Assembly: GCA_936432065.2 (NCBI GenBank)
Contig: OW386286.2
Coordinates: 17,853,179-17,917,178, forward strand
Source: Rutpela maculata
Taxonomy: Eukaryota > Arthropoda > Insecta > Coleoptera > Cerambycidae
Length of the DNA: 64,000 bases
Direction: 5' to 3'
The notes below the pieces were generated by a model. That model worked only from the letters and a program-made list of their open reading frames with translations, had not been told where the DNA came from and ran no database searches. Position numbers and translations under genes: made by a program. The first letter of the stretch is position 1; each line of letters opens with the position of its first letter. Shown here in pieces: positions 46,015-55,418 of this stretch.

Positions 46015-46740
46015 TACTCTTCGCCAATTTACTGAGCTTTTTATATAACTGTTACACATTCTATAGGATACTCTTCGCAGTTTTCTTGTAAATAATGTTA
46101 GTTTTTGGGCATCCTAAATTTTGTGATACCATCTTTGTTGTGAAAAAAAATTATATGAAAAAAAAAATTAAAAAAAAATCCAACCTGGGTGGGATTCGAA
46201 CACACGATCTTTGAATTGCAATGCAAAACTTTAGCCACTGCACCATCACATATTGCAACGAAAAATTGATTGTCTGTACTAATCTTTCAACAATCATACA
46301 ATCATACATATTTCAACTCGTTAGATATATTTTTATGAAATATGTATTAGTAAAATGCATAAACAAATTTTGGAGATAACATTTCGCAAGGTTTCTATTT
46401 AAGTACAAGCGACAAAAATTAAGAGAATATATATTTTTTAAATTAAATAATTAATAACTTTTTTATTTACTGATCGATTTTCTCCAAAAACAATAGGGTT
46501 CTTCCTCTAGCTGACATTAACTTACTTTCCAAATTGCAATACAATCGGACTTTTCTTTCTTAAGTTATCGTGCTTACAAGAAACATGACGGACGGACGGA
46601 CAGACGGACTTTTGAAGGTTGTTCAGAATTCGTTCACTAACTAACACAATGATATGAAAATTTTTTCTCTACGAGCGATATTTACGATTTTAGAAATGTG
46701 CCGATCAAATACAATATACTCTTCGTTTTTGCGAAAAGTA
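46015..46740 (-). repeat. Helentron-like repeat family A, copy 2, with tRNA-like module
   Basis: Inverted copy of the 39.7-kb repeat, about 85-90% similar throughout, bounded by TACTCTTCGC (46015) and GCGAAAAGTA (46740). The tRNA-like module at 46188-46252 (minus) is more complete than in copy 1: GGTGCAGTGGCTAAAG, a stem TTTGCA/TGCAAT-type anticodon arm with loop near TTGCAAT (GCA, cysteine-like), GTGTTCGAATCCC and a T-run. Its acceptor stem is poor. Confidence 0.75.
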
Positions 46741-46759
46741 TAATTATTTCAGATGCTAA

Positions 46760-47340
46760 AAAGTGGAAGAAATTATTTAGTTGTATTTATCTAGTCCTGT
46801 ACGGAATGAAACGCATGAGTTTGTAAATATTTTTTTAGCAGCTGTTTTTTAATCAATATATTTAAATTTTTTATGAGATCGGGAAGTTTATTATAAATGT
46901 TATAATGTAATTCCAGAATAATAAAGGCCTTTTTTAAATCTTGTTTTATGTTTAGTTGACTGCAATTATGTTGTGTGTCTTATTTCATAGGTATGATTTT
47001 GTGAATTACGTAGATATAAATTTATATTATTACGAACAGATTGTAACTTTTTAAATATACAAACCAGGCATGGTCATTATTTTTAGGAATTCAAATAGGT
47101 CTACATGTTTGTCTATTACCAGATTTAGTAGTAATCCTAATTTCCGTTTTTTGAGATAAGACATAGCGGAATTAAATGATCCGTGGTATATTTTAACCAT
47201 CTGCTCTGTACTACGGTATTTTATCATTGTTCGCAAAGAAAAACAATTTTTTGATAATTTTATACATGTGTTCTATTTGTTCTTGCTAATTAAAATTATT
47301 ATCTATAGAAATACCTAGAAATCCTGTTCTGTTTTTTCGA
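46760..47340 (-). pseudogene. LINE RT C-terminus, decayed
   Basis: Minus strand: TGFLGISIDNN near 47310, then RTMIKYRSTEQMVKIYHGSF (47236-47165), and LYNIYNKLPDLIKN-like residues near 46860-46900 with LKKYLQTHAFHSV. These are the 'FLG..ID' palm strand, the thumb and the C-terminal tail of a Jockey/CR1-like RT. Multiple stops. B copy 5 abuts it at 47346. Confidence 0.55.
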
Positions 47341-47345
47341 ACCCA

Positions 47346-47833
47346 GGTGGATAAAGTAAAAAAATATTTTGAGGTTTCTGGTTCTTGTACACACACTAAA
47401 TCACATTTTTTTTTCATCCCCTTTAATAATGGGGTGGGGGTTGTAATGGTGGCTAGTGCCAAAATTTTTTTTGAGACCTTAGCTTCTCTTGTCTATACTA
47501 AATATCAATTTTATGAACTCTTACCTGCTTGATTCACCTATTTACTCCAAATTTACCCCAATTTACCCCCCAACCCTTCGACAGAACAAGATGAAAATAT
47601 AATCTAGTTCTAGATCTCGTTAAAGTACATATGTGTACCAAATTTCAAGTCAATATCTCAAACGGTTCCAGAGTAAACGTGCGCACAAAAAAGTTACAGA
47701 CCGACAGACAGACAGAAATTTTTTTCGCTCAAACTTTAAATCTCGACGTTTCATGACATTCTAAGCCTATTTGAACAATAAAATTTTTTTTAAATTTCTT
47801 TGTCGTTACTATACTTCCACTGGATGTGGAAGT
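47346..47833 (-). repeat. Helentron-like repeat family B, copy 5 (3' truncated)
   Basis: Reverse orientation; intact 5' terminal hairpin at 47813-47833, microsatellite (ACAGACAGAC) near 47705 and the 49-nt core. It lacks the last ~150 bp, as copy 1 does. Confidence 0.8.
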
Positions 47834-47849
47834 AAAATACTACTAATTA

Positions 47850-48389
47850 CAGCAGAATTCATAGGCCCTATGATTCGGTCAACTAAAGACCCTGTTACTG
47901 TTTCACTCATGGCATTGACAACGTTATTACAGCTGTCAACTGTCATAATAATCCTATTTGCAGAAAAAAATTATACAGTAATTGTATTTTGACAGTTGAC
48001 AAGTGTCATAATGCTGCCAATGGCGACTGACGACGTTAATAGGCACATGCGTAATTCTTCACTGACCGAATCTCAGGGGCAATAGAGGCTATTAGTTATG
48101 CTGTATAATTATATAATGTTTTATAAGTCAGTACAATCATTTTTTCAGTTTGGCAGTTGCGATACGCTGCCAATGGCCATTTACGACGTCAATGGGCACT
48201 CAACTGAACCTTTATTTAAGACAAGGGTCGATGGACGCTACTAAATCTATTTTTTTGTGCAAATAGAATTATTTTGACAGTTGACAGCTGTCATAACGTT
48301 TCAGTGCCACTAGTGAAATTTTAAGAAGGTATATACAGGGCCTTTAGTTGACCGAAGCGTGGGGCTTACTGATACTATGAATTCTGCTG
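47850..48389. mobile_element. 540-bp TIR element with TGACAGTTGACA motifs
   Basis: Perfect 15-bp ends CAGCAGAATTCATAG / CTATGAATTCTGCTG, with further complementarity inward (TTCGGTCAACTAAAG..CCCTG). The inside repeats TTTTGACAGTTGACA with TGTCATAA on both strands. Two more such motifs lie outside at 48430-48640. No clear target duplication. Non-coding. Confidence 0.7.
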
Positions 48390-48712
48390 CATTAGAAATA
48401 TTTTTTTCGTTAGTAAATTATATTATTTTGACAGTTGCAGATGTCAGTCATTTATACCTAGTTTAACGATTTTTATTAACATTATTGAAATAATAAAATT
48501 GCATGTTAGCAAATAATGTTACCCTTGCAATATGACATTGTCCGTTGTCAAAAGTAACTATTGACAGTTGACAGATGCCAAATGCTCCGTTTGAGCGGTT
48601 TAAAAATTGGTATTGGCATTTGACAGTTATCAAAGTAGCATACAAAATAACTCGCATAAGTGGAAGAAACATTATTATTATGTAATATGTGCTAACATTA
48701 GGCAATAGTCGA

Positions 48713-48800
48713 CAGGGCCGGCCTTAGTTCCTCAAGCGCCCTCGTGCGAAATTTTAAAAGGGGCCCCTTTTTCTGGTCAAATGACTATTTTTTTAACATT
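48713..48800. other. fragment of a hAT-like terminus
   Basis: CAGGGCCGGCCTTAGTTCCT followed by CAAGCGCCCTCGTGCGAAAT is the kind of end seen in hAT-related insect repeats. No partner end found. A similar fragment CAGGGCCGGATATAG is at about 60760. Confidence 0.4.
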
Positions 48801-48805
48801 CTTCT

Positions 48806-49248
48806 TTGGTACACGTATTGTATTTTAACGAGATCTGCGGGACTAGTTTATATTTTGATCGTATTCCGTTGAAGGGTTAGGGAGTAAATGGGGGTAAATA
48901 AGTAAATCAAGCAAGCAAGAATCCATAAAATTGGTATTTAGTATAAAGCTAAGGTATCAAGAAATTTTTTGATTTTATTTACCACCCCCCACTCCACTAG
49001 CAAAAGGGGTGAAAAAAAAATGTGATTTAGTGTGTGTACAAAAACCAAAGGCCTCGTTTTTTTTTTACTTTATCCACCCCCACTACCGGGGTGGCATATC
49101 GTTTTATGGGTTTTTGGGGTAAGCGATTTCAAATATTATATTATTAAAGTTCCATAAACAATTATTTCCACAAACAAAATTTTTTTCGTTGTGGGAGACT
49201 TGGCTAGAAAATTTTGATGTGGAAGTGGTGATTCCTTGGTCAGCGGTA
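48806..49248 (+). repeat. Helentron-like repeat family B, copy 6 (5' truncated)
   Basis: Starts inside the core (TTGGTACACGTATTGTATTT) and runs to TGATTCCTTGGTCAGCGG. The subterminal repeat is decayed to TTTTGATGTGGAAGT. Confidence 0.8.
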
Positions 49249-49251
49249 TTT

Positions 49252-50790
49252 TTCAATTATTTTTGAAAATACTAGGAGGATGGCAATAATAGGTCTAATT
49301 ATTGATATCTTGTTGGCTGCCCTTCTTATGAATAGAGGTCACTTTTGATAGATGTAAGTCATCGAGAAAAATTCCAGGAAACAGTGTCTGATTTATCAAT
49401 AAGTAAGAGAGGTTAAAATTTGACAAGCATTGTTTAACAAAATACTGACTGATGTGAATATCTTTGCAATTTGAGCTTTTAAAGTTTCTTATGAAGTGTA
49501 ACACATCATTTTCGCAAGAATAAAGATGATGCTGGTGCAATAGTCGCACAATTTGCTGACGACACAAGCATCACGCTACAGCACAAAAATTTAGACGATC
49601 TAATCGGTATAACAAAAACTTTATTAGAGGATTTATGCGATTGGTTCGCAGCCAATAAGCTGGTTTTAAATGTCAATAAAACTTTTAATATTCTATTCCA
49701 ACCAAACAAAACACAACCTCATACTGTTATCTCAACAAATGGTGGAGATGTCATCCCCACGTCTACCACTAAATTTTTAGGTATTCATTTGGACCAACAG
49801 CTTGACTGGAAAACTCACATTATAGAATTAAATAAAAAATTAAGCCATGCAGTTTATGCCATAAATACAATCAGACAAAACATCGGTTTCAATGTTGGTA
49901 AAACAGTCTATTATGCATACTTCTACTCTATTATGCAATATGGAGTAGAATTTTGGGGAAATTCAACCAATGCTAAGACAACATTTTTAGTACAAAAAAA
50001 AGCCATAAGAGCACTATTTAATCTAAATACGCGGGACTCGTGTAGAGATTACTTTAAAAAGCACAGAATATTTACCTTAACGAATTTGTACGTATATAAA
50101 ATCAGTATAATAATTTACAAAGAACAAAAAAGGCTTTCCACACTATCTGATATCCACAATTATGATACACGATACAGAAACATATACCGAACTCCCTCAT
50201 ACAATTTGGATGTAAACAGAAGAGGACCCGTATATGCAGGTGTAAAAATATTTAATCATCTTCCAGAAAGAGTTCAGCAAAAACCGTCCTTAAATCTATT
50301 TAAAAAGGAATTGAAAAATATTCTAAAAACCAATGTTTTCTATAACTTAAACGAATTTTTTGAGGATGATCTCAACTAAAACAACAGGTCATTTGTATTT
50401 TCGGAATCCGAGTAGCCACAACAAATAAATATGAATGGCACTATATACCTACATCATATCATTTGCTTAGATTTTATTAAATATCATTGAATTTCATTGA
50501 ATATCATTTAAAATTTGCAGGTCTCAACCTGCTAGCTTAAATACGTACCATTTATTATTGTTGCTATTACTATTCTTACCTTATTGTAGTATGTTATCTA
50601 TAATGTAGTATATTATCTGAGATAGACAATTATTCTATAAACCACAGTCAAACTAGGCGATATTTTCTCTAAGGCTCGGAAAGAGCCAGAAGTATGTATC
50701 TAGTTCTAACAATACATGTGTACACCAAAACAACCATTGTAGTTTGTAAGATACATATTGTGGGAAATAAAATATTTCTATCTATCTATT
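49252..50790 (+). pseudogene. Jockey/CR1-like LINE with 5' inversion
   Basis: Forward part (about 49515-50379) holds AQFADDTSITL (motif C), ANKLVLNVNKT, KFLGIHLDQQLDWKTH, the thumb (YGVEFWGNS, KKAIRALF) and the C-terminus FNHLPERVQQKPSLN to a stop at 50379. The 3' UTR ends with AATAAA and (TATC)n at 50766-50790. The upstream part (about 49505 down to 49252) lies on the opposite strand and encodes the RT fingers: FKSSNCKDI, PGIFLDDLHLSKVTSIHKKG, then, after a 1-nt shift, RPIIAILLVFSKIIE. About 120 residues between the two pieces, including motifs A and B, are missing. This inverted-5' plus direct-3' layout is the twin-priming signature of LINE insertion. Confidence 0.85.
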
Positions 50791-53017
50791 TTGTGGGTGT
50801 GTGAATTTGTTTTACTTTTTATTTCGTGAAAATTGCCTATATTTATAAAAATAGCCTGACACCCTGTATATTATTATTTAAGATCTGCCATTTCTATATA
50901 CGAAGTTAAATTATCTTTTTTGCTGCTTCTTAGAGCCTTATCTGAGGACATAAAACCGTAAAGAGAGATGCTCGAAGCCAGATAACAAAACAATTACTTA
51001 CATGCAACACCACGTGCCGTATAAAACATATTAAGTTAATTTCTTGAACCTTCACCCACTGCTCCGTTAAACCCACTAAATCTCGTAGCAAAAGGAGAAT
51101 GTGCAGCCCTACATGCCTAGATAACAACTCGATATACTCCAAAATGAAAGAGTGTCTGGGAGTCCTTAAGAAGTGGCGGCGGTGCTGCGATAGTGCAGTT
51201 TAGTGCAGTTCCTAGCTCTCCATGGCCTGCTCGAGCCGCATGGGGTGCAGAACCGGGGGCGGGGGCCCTTCTCGTCGCCGCCCACACAGCTGGCACAGCT
51301 CGGTGGGTTCACCAGCTCATCGGAATAAACGCCTTCATGGTAATTAAGTTTTGGGTTGTTAATCTATTTATGAACGGGAACAATTACTATACAGATTTAA
51401 TGCATGGTTTGCGTTTTGTGGATCGGTTTTTGAGTTAGACATTCTGGTACACGCAAATTAGATTAAAAAAAGACGAATAGGAGAAATAATTTATAAAGAT
51501 ATTTCGGATATTAACTTCCAATAGGTGTAGGAATAAACATCCGATGAAATCCCACCTGCCCAGTGAATGAAACATATCTTATTTTGCGTAAAATTACTCC
51601 CAGCGGTGACTTGATGTCCGTTGTTGAACCGTCGCGTCGTTTGAATGGAAAGAGAGTGTAGAGAATTATTAAATTTTTCACAAGAAGTCCTCTACTGACC
51701 TTTCAGCTAATCCCAACTCTTGCAAATAACTTTTAAAGTTGCGGGTAGTTTGCAGCAAGCAAAACTACCTTAGTAGCACGAATATTGGACCAACGTACAA
51801 TCCATGTAGGACCAATATTTATATATCGGTTCTATACGGATTGTACGTTGGTGCAACTACTAGGGTAGGTTCCATTTTGTTCGTTGATGGGGTCATTTTC
51901 GGTTATTTTTTTCTTCGGCTGCCAAATTTAATCACCTTTTTCCACTGCAGTTGGAGCTCAAATTTGAGCAGCGCAGTCCTACTGTGGTCAGCTGCGCCGT
52001 TTTTCGCAACAAAAATTGGAGCTGGATTGTGAATAAGATAAAATGGTGCTGCGTGGGCTTCATATTTTCTTCTCAAGGATTGAATTTGGTGAACTATTCG
52101 ACAGAAATGTTGCTGTAAAGCATCAGATGGTGGTGACATGCTTGTTAAAATCACGGAATAATTGGATTGGCTGACTAACCGATCTGTTGAATGAAGTGAA
52201 TCTTTAATAAATTCAGGATTTTTTTAGTTTGTGGGGCTTTTGTATAATGCAAGGTAAATCATTCTCCAGCACTTTCTTCCTTTATTGATAAGGTATTTTT
52301 ATACGCCCTTTCCTTTATACTACACTACTACTACAGAAGGATTGCAATTTTATATCAATATGGATAATAGTATCGTTAAATCAATTGTAAAAAATTACAC
52401 CCAAAATGAACATGCCGAACTTAATTCTGATGTGTTGTTTTTGTTTTTACTTTCTCGTGCTAACACTCTATTGTAATAAGTAATTACGGTGAGATCGAGG
52501 CAAATATATATGAATTAATGTTCTTGGATACACAAAGCATGGAACTAAATCTTTTAATTCTAGGCATTACGAGAGGTAGCTGTCTTTCTCGCACCACGGT
52601 CACGCTCTGTAAATGTCTGAATATGCTCGTTCATTCCAAACTAGTGATGGACAGAATCGGATTCTTTTAAGAATCGAATGAATATTCTAGACCGAGAACA
52701 TGGAGCTGGTATTTGTATTTATTTTTATTATTTTTTGAATTATAATCAATAAATATTTGTTTTGATAAAAATATATACTTTCTGCGGCCGTCCTTGTTTA
52801 AAATTAAGAATGTTAAAAGATGATTTTTGACTTAGTGTACCCTGTGTCATGATCTTGAGATTTCGGATTGGGCGTTTTTTTGTGTTAAGCGCACTAATCG
52901 GAAACGCGAATTGTATTAATTCATCCGAGAACTTGGTATTCGAATATTTCTCGAAAGTTGTATTCCAGTACTCCCACCACTATTCTAGAGCAAACCATCG
53001 GTTTGTTAACATTAATT
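50791..53017. other. mostly unassigned; GC-rich patch and hairpin inside
   Basis: No gene is supported. 51190-51340 is GC-rich against its flanks, and 51790-51851 is a strong hairpin (both listed as findings). At 52650 TAGTGATGGACAGAATCGGATTC resembles a hAT-type end fragment. Confidence 0.4.
51790..51851. repeat. 24-bp-arm hairpin
   Basis: CCAACGTACAATCC at 51790 pairs exactly with GGATTGTACGTTGG ending at 51851; the pairing extends imperfectly ten more bases, leaving a 14-nt AT loop. Confidence 0.8.
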
Positions 53018-53598
53018 ACTTCCACGTCCAGTGGAAGTATAGTAACGACAAAAAAATTTTTAAAAATGTTTATTGTCCAAATAGGTTTAAAATGTCATGA
53101 AACGTCGAGATTTTAAGTTTGAGCGAAAAAAATTTTCTGTCTGTCTGTCGGTCTGTCTGTAACTTTTTTTTGTGCGCACGTTTACTCTGGAACCGTTTAA
53201 GATATTGACTTGAAATTTGGTACACATATGTACTTTAACGAGATCTAGAACTAGATTATATTTTCATCTTGTTCCGTCGAAGAGTTGGGGGTAAATTGGG
53301 GTAAATTTGGGGTAAATGGGTAAATCAAGCAGGTAAGAGTCCATGAAATTGGTATTTAGTATATACAAGAGAAGCTAAGGTCTCAAAAAAACCACCCACT
53401 ACCACCCCTCTATCACCACCCCCACCCCATTACCGATGTGGGGTATCGTTTTATGGGTTTTTGGGGTAGAGGATTTCAAATATTATATTATTAAAGTTCC
53501 ATAAACAATTATTTTCACATACAAAGTTTTTTCGTTGTGAGTGACTTGGATAGAGAATCTGGATGTGGAAGTAGTGATTCCTTGGGCAGCGGTTTTTT
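53018..53598 (+). repeat. Helentron-like repeat family B, copy 7
   Basis: Both subterminal repeats are intact (ACTTCCACGTCCAG; CTGGATGTGGAAGT at 53559-53572) with the AGTGATTCCTTGGGCAGCGG end. About 100 bp between GTCTCAAAAAA and CCACCCACTACC are deleted. It is very close to copy 4. Confidence 0.85.
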
Positions 53599-53609
53599 AT
53601 ATGCAGTTG

Positions 53610-54210
53610 CCAAGCTCTTTCTTATTAGCTCCTTGGTGATATTAACCTAATATTTTGAAAGGCGTCCTCTTCTATTCATGACATCTGATTTTACCTGAAC
53701 AATCTATATGATGTGGCCGAAAAAATGAGAAGATTCGCGAGAATGCGTTGCTAGAAAGTCGCGGAGGATCTATTTTTTGGTTAATGGAACTGTTGTTGTG
53801 ATGGGCAATCCAGAGAATTCGTAACAAACATCTCCAGACCTACATCTCAAAAGCACCATTAGGCAGGCTGTCTGCCTGCTTCACTAGCGGTCCATGCCTC
53901 AGAGGCATAAAAAAAGATGGAGAAAGCTAGAGCGTTAGCGGATGCGATCTGTGTGTTTTGTGATATTTCTGTCGCGCCAAATTTTGCTCAGCTGGCAAGT
54001 TGCTGATCTTGCAATTTGTACAAAGCCTCTGAGATGTACCATTTGGTTTAGTATCTCACCAGCACCCACCCTTTCGTTATTTATGCATAAATTATACTCA
54101 GAGCTTGGTTATTCAACAGGTATATGAGCTCATCCTCTCTCGGTGCAACCAAGGTTATATTATCTACAAATCTGAAGTTAGAAATCTTAGTTTAAGCTTC
54201 TTTTACTATT
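53610..54210 (-). pseudogene. RTE-like LINE RT C-terminus, decayed
   Basis: Minus strand, in shifting frames: SKIWRDRNITKHT (near 53960-54000), FLYASEAWTASEADRQ-like residues (near 53880-53920), then LRILWIAH and ARIFSFFGH-like residues near 53720-53800. The series matches the thumb and C-terminal block of RTE-related LINEs and resembles the family at 33.3 kb in type. Many stops. Confidence 0.55.
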
Positions 54211-55413
54211 GTTTAATATACTTAAAATATATTTTTTTTTGTTTCAGGTGAGTACCAATCCTGCCAGACCAAGGAGAATATGAGTAAGTAAGATGCCAAG
54301 AATCCATTGCATTTCATGAATCTTTTCCCTTAGGTCTTAAGTTGAAAGTTCTTAGGTACCTTCTCCAATTTTTGTATGCTCATGATATCGCTGTTATATA
54401 ATAAATAAACTGAGGGCCAATTGAAACGAACCAAGCGAATTTTTAGGTTGAATTTAAATCCACATTTTTTTAGAAAGAGAATAGATATTGATATGCGGTT
54501 TTCAGGAGTTTATGTACATAAAATACTGCATCATTCGCAAAACATCCATTATATGCCATGATAAAATCATGCTTTGTTTTGCCTAAAGCTATAAAAGGAA
54601 TAAGGTGCCGTATTCAAAGTTGAATAATGCAGTCGTCATATATCGATATGCAAATTCTCTATATGGGACTCGCCTGTCATCAAACATTATAATGCTTTAT
54701 ATTAAGGACATACCTCTACGGGACATCGAGGAGCAATATACCGTCTCGCAGTCGCTGTGTTAACTCAGAACTTAACAAACATCGATCGTGACGTTCGGAA
54801 TGAATAGGCTGAGAATAGAGAATAGGGAGGATCTCCTTACACCTAGCGTCTTGTTGACAACAGCTGCTCAACTGAGTGCTTCTTCAGGCAGACATTTAGA
54901 CACTGTTTTATACTGCTGTGATATAACTTGCATGGATACACGCCTCTCGTCTGTTGTCTAGTGGTTCTGTGGGATGTTATTTATGAAGGAATTATATTGT
55001 AACGAATGATGTCGACTGTTTGTGATGTACTGTTTACTGAAAGGTCCAACCGTTTGTTTCAATCTAGATACAGTCCGGCAATTGAATGTTGAGCCGACAA
55101 AAAAGCGGATTCGCAAATAATGATGCATATTTAACGTGGCGCTGAATGTTATTTAAAAAAATCCTAGTGTCGACAACCAGCCACACGGATATATTAGCTG
55201 TATAACAGGGTGGTCCTAAATTCAATGAAAAAAATCGGCAGCTACTGAAAGCGGTTGGAACCTCCCCACCCGGTGGATCTTTGAAGCCGAAAAGAGCACT
55301 AAAAAATATGAACGAACTCATTTAATTATAGTTAAGTTGAAATATTTTTTCATATTAAAACAAACAAAAAAAGTCTTGCTTTCGGTGGGATTTAGGCCTA
55401 CGAACTTGAGTGT
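54211..55413. other. no recognisable feature
   Basis: ACAGGGTGGTCCTAAATTCA at about 55206 looks like an element end. Nothing else is supported. Confidence 0.35.
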
Positions 55414-55418
55414 TAAAT

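Noticed and set aside
46188..46252. Functional cysteine tRNA gene
   Set aside because: Poor acceptor stem and location in a dispersed repeat; better read as tRNA-derived.
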